Part shown: piece by piece, positions 1 through 5,160 of the stretch
Layout of the letters: every line of letters begins with the position of its first letter
How positions within the stretch are numbered: position 1 is the first letter of the stretch
From: Flavobacteriaceae bacterium
GTDB taxonomy: Bacteria; Bacteroidota; Bacteroidia; Flavobacteriales; Flavobacteriaceae
Direction: 5' to 3'
Length of the DNA: 5,160 nucleotides
Assembly (NCBI GenBank): GCA_016780435.1
Contig: JADHLU010000092.1
Span: 1-5,160 of the forward strand
Program-made: the position numbers and the translations under genes
Notes under the pieces: model-generated
Databases searched by the model: none
Told to the model about the DNA's origin: nothing
Seen by the model: the letters and a program-made list of their open reading frames with translations, nothing else

Positions 1-654
1 GGCTTAATGGTTTTCACAGCTGTAAATAACGAAGAAATCGACTTTGAAATGCAATACTATAACGCCGATGGCTCTTCGGGTATGATGTGCGGTAATGGCG
101 GTAGGTGCATAGCGCTCTACGCCTATGAAGTCAAAGGAGCGTCAAAAACGATGAGATTTGCGTTAAAAACGGCCATTTTTCAAGCCGAGATACTTGATAG
201 TAACTCGGTAGCACTTGGCCTGCAATCCGTTTCTATTATAAAGACCAATGATGATGATACGTGTTTTTGCGATACCGGATCTCCGCACCACATTGAATGG
301 GTTTCTGAGCCGCTAAATGAAGTTGCGGTTTTTAGCCGTGGTCAAGAACTTCGAAATAGGTACCACCCAGATGGATGTAATGTTAATTTTGTAGAAGTAC
401 GTTCAAAAGACCAGCTCGCCATTCGAACATATGAGCGAGGTGTAGAAGATGAGACCCATGCCTGTGGCACAGGAGTAGCTGCGGCAGCCATCAGCGCTCA
501 TAAAATGGCCAAGGTTGAAGGTAACGCGATTAAGGTTTCAGCCATTGGAGGCGAGCTAGAAGTTCAATTTCAAGAAAACGATGGGGTTTATAGCCAGGTT
601 ACACTCATCGGGCCGGCCCAATCTGTTTTTGAAGGTACCCTTTTATGGCCATGA
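1..654 (+). CDS. dapF: Diaminopimelate epimerase DapF, 5'-truncated by the window edge
   Basis: DapF interconverts LL- and meso-diaminopimelate in the cytoplasm, the last step before meso-DAP enters peptidoglycan and lysine synthesis. The frame is open from base 1; the ATG at base 7 is internal, because the first codons (G-L-M-V-F) match the end of the family's GIGADGL segment. The visible part is 217 residues, so roughly 45 N-terminal residues lie upstream. Both catalytic cysteines of the cofactor-independent two-base mechanism are present: the first in MMCGNGGRC (Cys codon at 88-90, after YNADGSSG) and the second in HACGTG (Cys codon at 463-465, after YERGVEDE). The substrate-binding elements NADG, GSPHH, NVNF and the E-R pair of YERG are all visible. 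It is the first visible gene of an operon with the GNAT and mltG; its TGA (652-654) overlaps the GNAT start. No frameshift or missing key residue is seen. Identification is essentially certain. Confidence 0.97.
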   Translation, partial: GLMVFTAVNNEEIDFEMQYYNADGSSGMMCGNGGRCIALYAYEVKGASKTMRFALKTAIFQAEILDSNSVALGLQSVSIIKTNDDDTCFCDTGSPHHIEWVSEPLNEVAVFSRGQELRNRYHPDGCNVNFVEVRSKDQLAIRTYERGVEDETHACGTGVAAAAISAHKMAKVEGNAIKVSAIGGELEVQFQENDGVYSQVTLIGPAQSVFEGTLLWP

Positions 655-1169
655 CATTTTCTTTACACGACAACGAATTAGCGCTACGCGCATTAGAGCC
701 CTCTGATCTTCACTGGCTTTATGCCGTTGAGAATGAGACCGCACTTTGGCAGGTATCTGATACGCTAACTCCTTTTTCTTCAGCACTTTTAGCCCGTTAC
801 ATCGAAAATGCTCAACGCGATATCTACAGCGAGAAACAACTTCGGTTGGTCATACAACTGCCTACAGGGCCTGTAGGGCTTATCGATTTGTTCGAATTTA
901 GCCCAAAACACCACAGGGCAATGGTAGGTATCGTTGTCTTGCCCGATTACCGTCAAAAGGGATACGCTAAAAGAGCCTTAACACTTTTAGCTGCATATGC
1001 CAAAAATGGATTAGATTGTCATCAATTAGCGGCTTCTATTACTGCTGACAATGCAGAAAGTAGACGATTGTTTGAGTCTGTAGGATTTAAACTGTCAGGG
1101 GTTAGATCAGACTGGGTCTTTCGCAATTCGAATTATGAAGACGAGTGTTTTTACCAAATGATTTTATGA
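645..1169 (+). CDS. GNAT family N-acetyltransferase (RimJ/RimL-like, Acetyltransf_3 type)
   Basis: This is a 174-residue single-domain GNAT that would transfer an acetyl group from acetyl-CoA to an amine; the substrate is not known. It has the N-terminal strand LALRALEPSDL (residues 12-22), typical of the RimJ/RimL-like group. The acetyl-CoA pyrophosphate-binding motif A lies at 94-112, with the loop R-Q-K-G-Y-A at 103-108. Motif B follows at about 132-152, with N-A-E-S-R-R-L-F and V-G-F-K-L-S-G. There is no signal peptide or membrane segment, so it should be cytoplasmic. Two starts are possible: ATG at 645, or ATG at 651, which forms a classical ATGA overlap with the dapF stop. GAAGG at 631-635 could act as a weak ribosome site for either. 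The overlap and the 1-base gap to mltG imply translational coupling within one transcript. From memory, similar proteins sit in the same place in other flavobacteria. A ribosomal-protein N-terminal role is possible but unsupported. Confidence 0.9.
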   Translation: MAMTFSLHDNELALRALEPSDLHWLYAVENETALWQVSDTLTPFSSALLARYIENAQRDIYSEKQLRLVIQLPTGPVGLIDLFEFSPKHHRAMVGIVVLPDYRQKGYAKRALTLLAAYAKNGLDCHQLAASITADNAESRRLFESVGFKLSGVRSDWVFRNSNYEDECFYQMIL

Positions 1170-1170
1170 T

Positions 1171-2211
1171 ATGCTTAAGCGCGTAGTTTCCTTAGCGGCA
1201 GTTTTAGGCTTGTTTTTCTTAGCTGTATTGGCCTACCTCAGCTATAGAGTAATACTAGCAGACAACACCAATTTTGAACAGAGCGAACGGGTTATTTACG
1301 TAGAAAGTAACGCGACAATTGCTCAAGTACTCGAACAGTTATTGCCGCTGCTTAAGAATCCCAATGACTTTGTGACACTCGCTAAACGAAAAGGATATTA
1401 TAACCGTGTAAAGCCCGGCCGATTTGTTTTGGAGAAGGGCATGAATAACAACGACATCATCAATGTACTGCGATCGGAGAATAGCCCGGTGCAGGTAATT
1501 ATTCCAGCCAAAGAGCGACTAGAAGACGTACTGGGATATGTCAGTCACTTTATTGAAGCAGATAGCCTTTCGCTTATAGAAGCCTTTTACGAACGCGATT
1601 TTTTGTTTCAAACTAAGCTAAATAAGTACACCGCACTCACACTAATTATTCCAAACACCTACGAGTTTTACTGGAACACCTCGGCGAGTCAATTTCGATC
1701 GCGAATGTTAAAGGAGCACGCCAGTTTTTGGGATGATGAACGCTTGCAGCGGGCACACGATAGTAAACTCTCCCCGGCCGAAGTGTACACATTGGCTTCG
1801 ATTGTTTACAAAGAATCGGTAAAAAGGGAAGAGTCGCGGCGCATTGCCGGAGTATACCTCAATCGATTGAAGCGCAAAATGAAGCTTCAAGCAGACCCAA
1901 CAGTTATCTACGCCTTAAAGGAGCGCTACGCCAATTTTGACACCGTTATACGCCGCGTTCTGTACAAAGACTTACGTATAGATTCTCCTTACAATACGTA
2001 TCAAAATTACGGACTGCCGGCAGGGCCCATTTTTATGCCCGAGATTGATTATGTCGACGCTGTACTAAATGCAGAAAAGCACGACTTTCTTTATTTTGTT
2101 GCCGATAGTACCAAAATCGGATACCACCATTTTTCTAAAAGCCTTTCTGAGCACAACGAAAAGGCAAAGGCCTATGCCTCATGGCTAAATAGTCGTCAAA
2201 TCAGGCGGTGA
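1171..2211 (+). CDS. mltG: Endolytic murein transglycosylase MltG (YceG-like)
   Basis: MltG is a membrane-anchored lytic transglycosylase that cuts nascent peptidoglycan strands internally and so acts as a glycan-chain terminator. The 346-residue protein has a short positive N-terminus (M-L-K-R) and one hydrophobic segment at about 5-29, giving a single-pass inner-membrane protein with the rest in the periplasm. A LysM-like subdomain is expected at about 35-105. The YceG catalytic domain follows, with the signature LASIVYKES at 208-216, where Glu215 aligns with the catalytic glutamate of the family. Further family motifs are R-I-A-G-V-Y-L-N-R-L at 224-233, ADPTVIYAL at 241-249 and the late SPYNTYQNYGLPAGPI at 272-287 (family form GLPPGPI). 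Length is normal. The start lies 1 base after the GNAT stop, with no clear Shine-Dalgarno, as is usual in this phylum. Co-transcription with dapF fits a cell-wall operon. Its TGA touches the stop of the convergent methyltransferase gene. Confidence 0.96.
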   Translation: MLKRVVSLAAVLGLFFLAVLAYLSYRVILADNTNFEQSERVIYVESNATIAQVLEQLLPLLKNPNDFVTLAKRKGYYNRVKPGRFVLEKGMNNNDIINVLRSENSPVQVIIPAKERLEDVLGYVSHFIEADSLSLIEAFYERDFLFQTKLNKYTALTLIIPNTYEFYWNTSASQFRSRMLKEHASFWDDERLQRAHDSKLSPAEVYTLASIVYKESVKREESRRIAGVYLNRLKRKMKLQADPTVIYALKERYANFDTVIRRVLYKDLRIDSPYNTYQNYGLPAGPIFMPEIDYVDAVLNAEKHDFLYFVADSTKIGYHHFSKSLSEHNEKAKAYASWLNSRQIRR

Positions 2212-2928
2212 TCAAGATTCTTTAAGAAGCGCAAAAATGCTCGGCCGTTTATTCAAAGAAGGTAAAGGTGTGCTTAACCACTCGGCTACCGTTTTCGTGT
2301 GAATTTCTTCCCCGGTCAGACTCATCTCAACACCTACGGTTAAAAGAGTGTCAAGACTCAAGGTGTCTAGGAGTTCCCGCAGTAGTTTATCGTTTCTGTA
2401 CGGAGTCTCCATAAATAGTTGAGTCTGCTTTTTTTGTAACGATTCGCGCTCGAGTGCTTTGAGTTGTTTTTTTCGCTCGTGGGCATCGTGCGGAAGGTAT
2501 CCGTTAAACGAAAATTGCTGCCCATTCAAACCGCTTGCCATAAGCGTTAGCAGTATAGAAGAAGGCCCTACAAAAGGTTTAATCGGTATTTTCAGTTGGT
2601 GACAACGCCTAATGAGGAGGGCTCCCGGATCTGCAACAGCGGGGCAGCCTGCCTCTGAGAGCAATCCGACAGAATGCCCGTTCAAACAGGGTTCAAGAAG
2701 AAAATCGATTTCATCAGCCTTAGTTTTGAGGTTAAGGACCTCTATGAAGAGCGAAGACTGGTCAACCTCTGGATAAAGACTTTTCAAGTGACGTCTTGCC
2801 GTTTTCTCGTTTTCTACAACGAAATGAGAAAGTTTTTTAACCTGGTCCATTACACCTTCGGGAATGCATGAACTAACAACTGATTCGCCAAGTGGAACAG
2901 GAATGAGGTAAAGCGTACCTTTTTCCAT
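2212..2928 (-). CDS. SAM-dependent methyltransferase of the tetrapyrrole methylase fold (RsmI-related, function unassigned)
   Basis: This 238-residue protein belongs to the corrin/porphyrin (class III) methylase superfamily and resembles RsmI, the 16S rRNA C1402 2'-O-methyltransferase. Visible landmarks are the first strand YLIPVPLGE (7-15), VENEKTARR (38-46, equivalent to AEDTR in RsmI), LLSEAGCPAVADPG (89-102), the glycine loop FVGPSSILLTLMASG (119-133), SFNGYLP (140-146) and FMETPYRN (172-179). It departs from canonical RsmI in lacking the TPIGN-L-x-DIT opening and in having VENEK in place of AEDTR. I therefore treat it as the short Bacteroidota paralogue commonly named only as a SAM-dependent methyltransferase, not as rsmI itself. 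It starts 25 bases after dnaA and is probably co-transcribed. In some flavobacteria a small tyrosine phosphatase gene lies between the two (from memory); it is absent here. No Shine-Dalgarno is visible. The stop codon abuts that of mltG. Confidence 0.92.
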   Translation of the reverse strand: MEKGTLYLIPVPLGESVVSSCIPEGVMDQVKKLSHFVVENEKTARRHLKSLYPEVDQSSLFIEVLNLKTKADEIDFLLEPCLNGHSVGLLSEAGCPAVADPGALLIRRCHQLKIPIKPFVGPSSILLTLMASGLNGQQFSFNGYLPHDAHERKKQLKALERESLQKKQTQLFMETPYRNDKLLRELLDTLSLDTLLTVGVEMSLTGEEIHTKTVAEWLSTPLPSLNKRPSIFALLKES

Positions 2929-2953
2929 GAAAGAGGGTTAAAGGGTGTATGCT

Positions 2954-4369
2954 TTAGGAGAACTTCTTTGAAAGGTCTTCTATGTACTTTTTGAATTGCT
3001 TGTCTGTGTCAGCCAAATTTTCAACCGTTCTGCAGGCATGCAATACAGTGGCATGGTCTCTTTTGCCAATTTGTGAGCCTATGCTAGCTAATGAAGCCTT
3101 AGTGAATCGCTTCGCGAAGTACATCGCTAGTTGACGGGCTTGAACAATATGGCGTTTTCGGGTCTTCGACTGCAAGGTGACCAAATCCATTTCGAAGTAG
3201 TCTGCCACCATTTTTTGAATGTATTCAATGGAAACCTCTTTCTTGGTGTTCTTGACAAACTTATCGACCACATGTTGAGCTAGCTCGAGGTTAATTTCTT
3301 TCTTATTGAATGAGGCCTGTGCAATGAGCGATATGATGGCCCCTTCGAGCTCTCTGATATTACTCTTAATGTTTTGAGCGATGTAATCGATAATTTCTTC
3401 TGGCATTTCCATACCGTCGAGATAGAGCTTATTCTTTAGAATGGCCACGCGGGTCTGGTAGTCGGGCGGACTGAGCTCGGCCGATAACCCCCATTTAAAC
3501 CTCGAAAGTAGACGCTGCTCGATGTCTTGCATGTCTACAGGAGCCTTATCTGACGAAAGCACCACTTGTTTTCCGTTTTGGTGTAAATGATTAAAGATGT
3601 GGAAAAACACATCTTGGGTGCCGCTCTTACCGGCTAAGAACTGTACATCATCGATAAGCAGCACATCGATGAGTTGGTAGAAGTGAATGAAGTCGTTGCG
3701 GGTATTATTTTTTACCGATTCGATGTATTGCTGAGTGAATTTTTCGGCAGATATGTAAAGGATGGTTTTGTCGGCGTTTTTTTCTTTAATATCTACACCT
3801 ATTGCGTGGAGTAGATGGGTTTTTCCTAGACCTACGTTACCAAAAATAAGTAGCGGATTAAACGAGGTGCCTCCCGGTTTATTTGCAACAGCCTGGCCAG
3901 CAGAGCGCGCTAGTCGGTTGGATTCGCCTTCTAAAAAATTCTCAAAGCTGTAAGATGCGTTTAGTTGTGCATCGATTTTAATATTGCGAATGCCAGGAAT
4001 TACAAAAGGATTTTTAAGACCTGGATCTTTGCCTACAAGCGGAACATCGATCTCCTGTGGCGCAAACAGACTCTTTTGCTTACTTGGAATTTGCTCGGTA
4101 AAGGAACTAGATTTATCGGCATTTTCCATTTTGATTACGTAGACCAACTTGGCGTTTTCTCCGAGTTCTTTTCTCAAGGCTACTCGAAGCAACTTGACAT
4201 AATGTTCTTCGAGCCATTCGTAAAAAAACTTACTGGGTACTTGAATGCTAAGGGCTTGATCGTGCAGCTTTACGGGGATGATGGGTTCAAACCAGGTTTT
4301 GTAGGCCTGAGGTTGGATGTTGTCTTCGATAAAAGACAAACATTGATTCCAAACATATTCCGCAGACAT
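2954..4369 (-). CDS. dnaA: Chromosomal replication initiator protein DnaA
   Basis: DnaA is the AAA+ ATPase that binds and melts the replication origin. I place the start at the ATG whose first base is 4369, giving 471 residues (MSAEYVWNQCL...). The frame extends two codons further to a TTG at 4375, but the ATG fits the usual family N-terminus. Numbering from the ATG, domain I spans about 1-82 (with A-Y-K-T-W-F-E-P), followed by a variable linker to about 130. The AAA+ core has Walker A GNVGLGKTH at 177-185 (Lys183), Walker B VLLIDDVQFL at 236-245 (Asp240, Asp241), sensor 1 VVLSSD near 269-274, the arginine-finger box SRFKWG at 289-294 (Arg290) and sensor 2 SNIRELEGA near 336-344. Domain IV carries the DNA-binding signature GKRDHATVLHACRTV at 435-449. 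All key residues are intact. The common SRFGWG is SRFKWG here, a variant I associate with this phylum. No dnaN or recF is adjacent. Confidence 0.98.
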   Translation of the reverse strand: MSAEYVWNQCLSFIEDNIQPQAYKTWFEPIIPVKLHDQALSIQVPSKFFYEWLEEHYVKLLRVALRKELGENAKLVYVIKMENADKSSSFTEQIPSKQKSLFAPQEIDVPLVGKDPGLKNPFVIPGIRNIKIDAQLNASYSFENFLEGESNRLARSAGQAVANKPGGTSFNPLLIFGNVGLGKTHLLHAIGVDIKEKNADKTILYISAEKFTQQYIESVKNNTRNDFIHFYQLIDVLLIDDVQFLAGKSGTQDVFFHIFNHLHQNGKQVVLSSDKAPVDMQDIEQRLLSRFKWGLSAELSPPDYQTRVAILKNKLYLDGMEMPEEIIDYIAQNIKSNIRELEGAIISLIAQASFNKKEINLELAQHVVDKFVKNTKKEVSIEYIQKMVADYFEMDLVTLQSKTRKRHIVQARQLAMYFAKRFTKASLASIGSQIGKRDHATVLHACRTVENLADTDKQFKKYIEDLSKKFS

Positions 4370-4429
4370 CTTCAAAAGACTTGGTTTTTTGGTATTCTTA
4401 ATTAGCTACAATTGTTATGTAAAGAACCT

Positions 4430-4444
4430 CAGAAAGAGTTTCTG
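4430..4444. repeat. Perfect 15-base dyad in the dnaA leader (CAGAAA-gag-TTTCTG)
   Basis: CAGAAAGAGTTTCTG is a perfect inverted repeat with 6-base arms and a 3-base spacer. It is flanked by two copies of TATGTA, at 4416-4421 and 4445-4450. It lies 61-75 bases upstream of the dnaA ATG, just downstream of the best -7-like element for that gene. It could be a regulator-binding dyad near the transcription start or a small hairpin at the 5' end of the dnaA mRNA. A 6-base dyad of this kind can arise by chance in 200 bases, so function is only a suggestion. Confidence 0.35.
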
Positions 4445-4454
4445 TATGTAGTAG

Positions 4455-4462
4455 CAAATATG
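4455..4462 (-). promoter_or_regulatory. Candidate -7 element for dnaA (Bacteroidota type)
   Basis: Read on the - strand this is CATATTTG, which matches the flavobacterial -7 consensus TAnnTTTG at five of its six fixed bases. No TTG is found at the expected -33 distance; the stretch there is T-rich. If it is used, transcription would begin near 4448 and leave a leader of about 80 bases containing the dyad at 4430-4444. It is the best candidate by eye, not a firm call. Confidence 0.3.
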
Positions 4463-4542
4463 TTCACTTCTTTTGGTTAAAAAAAATTAAAATAGGGTTG
4501 TAATATTTCTTTTTTTATCATAACTCTAGAGCATGGCGGCTT

Positions 4543-4550
4543 TACCTTAG
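4543..4550 (+). promoter_or_regulatory. Candidate -7 element for the thioesterase gene
   Basis: TACCTTAG matches the flavobacterial -7 consensus TAnnTTTG at five of six fixed bases. It ends 17 bases before the ATG, so the leader would be only about 10 bases long and made of A/T-rich sequence without a Shine-Dalgarno. No TTG is present at the expected -33 position, which keeps confidence low. Confidence 0.25.
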
Positions 4551-4567
4551 CATAAACATTTTATAAC

Positions 4568-4975
4568 ATGAAAAACAAGGGTGAGATTCAACTAAGGGTA
4601 CGCTATTCTGAAACTGATCAAATGGGAGTGGTTTATCACTCTAACTATCTGAATTACTTAGAGTTGTCGCGTGTTGAATGGCTAAGAGATCTAGGATTTT
4701 CCTATGCTGAATTGGAAAAAAATGGCGTGTTGTTGCCCGTGGTTCACGCTTCGTTAAATTACCGCTCCCCGGCTCGTTATGACGACCTTCTTCGAATCGA
4801 ATCTCGGGTCAGCGAAATGGGGGGTTCTTCTATTGAATTTCAAAGCGAGATTTACAACGAAAGTGGTGTGTTATTGGTGGAGGCAGTGGTGCGCTTAGTA
4901 TGCATCCAATCGGGTACATTTAAACCGATAGCTGTTCCGGATTATTTGCGCGAACTTATCGAAAAAACTAGATGA
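4568..4975 (+). CDS. Acyl-CoA thioesterase, YbgC/FcbC type (4HBT hotdog fold)
   Basis: This 135-residue single hotdog-domain protein should hydrolyse acyl-CoA thioesters in the cytoplasm; the preferred acyl chain cannot be read from the sequence. The N-terminal signature YSETDQMGVVYHSNYLNYLE spans residues 13-32. Asp17 aligns with the catalytic aspartate of the 4-hydroxybenzoyl-CoA thioesterase/YbgC group, and His24 is the conserved histidine of the V-Y-H segment. The later segments (LNYRSPARYDDLLRIESRV near 63-81, and EAVVRLVCI near 105-113) fit the core strands of the fold. Length is typical. In proteobacteria YbgC sits with tol-pal, but no tol-pal gene is present here. The start ATG follows an A/T-rich leader without a Shine-Dalgarno. 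The gene is divergent from dnaA and convergent with ribD, so it is probably transcribed alone. I leave the symbol blank because orthology to ybgC is not established. Confidence 0.92.
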   Translation: MKNKGEIQLRVRYSETDQMGVVYHSNYLNYLELSRVEWLRDLGFSYAELEKNGVLLPVVHASLNYRSPARYDDLLRIESRVSEMGGSSIEFQSEIYNESGVLLVEAVVRLVCIQSGTFKPIAVPDYLRELIEKTR

Positions 4976-4986
4976 TCAATTAAGGC

Positions 4987-5160
4987 TTAGACAAAAGAAT
5001 TTAGGGCATGTAAAACTCGGTCGCCTTTACTTGAGCCGATTTCCTTGAGCTGAAATGCCGATGGCGCTTTAATTCCAGACTGAAGCTCTTTCACTGCCTT
5101 AAAAACGTAAGCCTCATCCCATAAATTTGCCTCTATAAAAGACTGTAAGGTTTTTGAGCC
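4987..5160 (-). CDS. ribD: RibD C-terminal fragment (pyrimidine deaminase/reductase of riboflavin synthesis), 5' part outside the window
   Basis: The reverse strand is open from the window edge to a TAA at 4987-4989, giving 57 residues that begin GSKTLQSFIEANLWDEAYVF and continue with the segment QSGIKAPS. The L-Q-S-F-I, LWDEA and G-I-K-A-P elements are characteristic of the end of the RibD_C reductase domain, where the GG-x-x-L-x-x-F helix is followed by WDE and the G-I-K-A-P loop. RibD is usually bifunctional: an N-terminal zinc deaminase and a C-terminal NADPH reductase acting on the early pyrimidine intermediates of riboflavin synthesis. Only the last part of the reductase domain is visible, so I cannot tell whether the deaminase domain is attached. 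In a full RibD about 290-300 residues would lie beyond 5160. It is convergent with the thioesterase gene, with 11 bases between the stops. Confidence 0.88.
   Translation of the reverse strand, partial: GSKTLQSFIEANLWDEAYVFKAVKELQSGIKAPSAFQLKEIGSSKGDRVLHALNSFV

Larger units (their letters stand above)
4370..4567. other. A/T-rich divergent intergenic region between dnaA and the thioesterase gene
   Basis: These 198 bases are the only sizeable non-coding stretch. They must hold the promoter of dnaA and probably that of the thioesterase gene. The most A/T-rich part runs from about 4477 to 4526. It includes an uninterrupted 18-base A/T run at 4477-4494 with eight consecutive A, and a run of seven T at 4510-4516. 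The A and T tracts are centred about 30 bases apart, near three helical turns, which could give some curvature. I see no convincing DnaA box (TTATCCACA type) here, no strong terminator and no small ORF with family resemblance. An origin role is possible for DNA beside dnaA but is not shown by the sequence. Confidence 0.6.

Noticed and set aside
7..9. ATG at base 7 as the true dapF start
   Set aside because: The frame is open to the window edge and the codons before it fit the conserved GADGL segment, so the start lies upstream of the window.
1708..1890. A 60-codon - strand open frame inside mltG
   Set aside because: It is a shadow of the mltG catalytic region, which is clearly coding on the + strand.
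2162..2179. Inverted repeat AGGCA...TGCCT near the 3' end of mltG as a possible terminator
   Set aside because: The stem is only 5 bases, lies within coding sequence and is not followed by a T-run.
2768..2776. DnaA-box-like TTATCCAGA on the - strand
   Set aside because: It is a single one-mismatch match to TTATCCACA inside methyltransferase coding sequence. About one such match is expected by chance in a window of this size, and there is no cluster.
2674..2871. A 65-codon + strand open frame inside the methyltransferase gene
   Set aside because: It is antisense to a conserved coding region and has no recognisable features.
3762..3953. A 63-codon + strand open frame opposite the Walker A region of dnaA
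   Set aside because: It is a shadow of the conserved dnaA codons, with no family resemblance of its own.
3965..4405. A 146-codon open frame on the + strand opposite the start of dnaA
   Set aside because: It is antisense to clearly coding dnaA, shows no recognisable family features, and its composition follows from the dnaA codons on the other strand.
4515..4523. TTATCATAA in the dnaA upstream region as a possible DnaA box
   Set aside because: It differs from TTATCCACA at three positions and stands alone. It is better explained as ordinary A/T-rich sequence.

Overview
The window looks like chromosomal housekeeping DNA from a member of the Bacteroidota, most likely Flavobacteriales. This rests on the character of the proteins (DnaA with the SRFKWGL form of the arginine-finger box, a short tetrapyrrole-methylase-type methyltransferase beside dnaA, a GNAT between dapF and mltG), the near absence of Shine-Dalgarno sequences, A/T-rich leaders before start codons, and dnaA lying without dnaN or recF beside it. 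The genus cannot be fixed from the sequence alone.

Layout from left to right: (1) a tight + strand operon made of dapF (5' end outside the window), a RimJ/RimL-like GNAT acetyltransferase, and mltG. The first two genes overlap by a few bases and the second and third are 1 base apart. (2) A - strand pair, dnaA followed 25 bases downstream by an uncharacterised SAM-dependent methyltransferase, running convergently into mltG with no base between the two stop codons. (3) A 198-base A/T-rich divergent intergenic region upstream of dnaA. It is the only real non-coding stretch in the window and holds weak promoter candidates, an operator-like dyad and A/T tracts, but no convincing DnaA boxes. (4) A + strand YbgC/FcbC-type acyl-CoA thioesterase. 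(5) The 3' end of ribD on the - strand, convergent with the thioesterase and 11 bases from it.

Functionally, the left operon joins synthesis of meso-diaminopimelate (dapF), the cross-linking residue of peptidoglycan (it also feeds lysine synthesis), to MltG, which terminates nascent glycan strands. The role of the GNAT between them is unknown. The dnaA transcript joins replication initiation to a probable RNA- or small-molecule-modifying methyltransferase. The thioesterase and riboflavin enzyme are ordinary metabolic genes.

I found no mobile element, CRISPR array, RNA gene, phage gene or defence system. No novel multi-gene system is evident. The points that merit a second look are the unassigned GNAT and methyltransferase in their fixed contexts, the dnaA start and leader, and the extreme compaction of the two convergent junctions.
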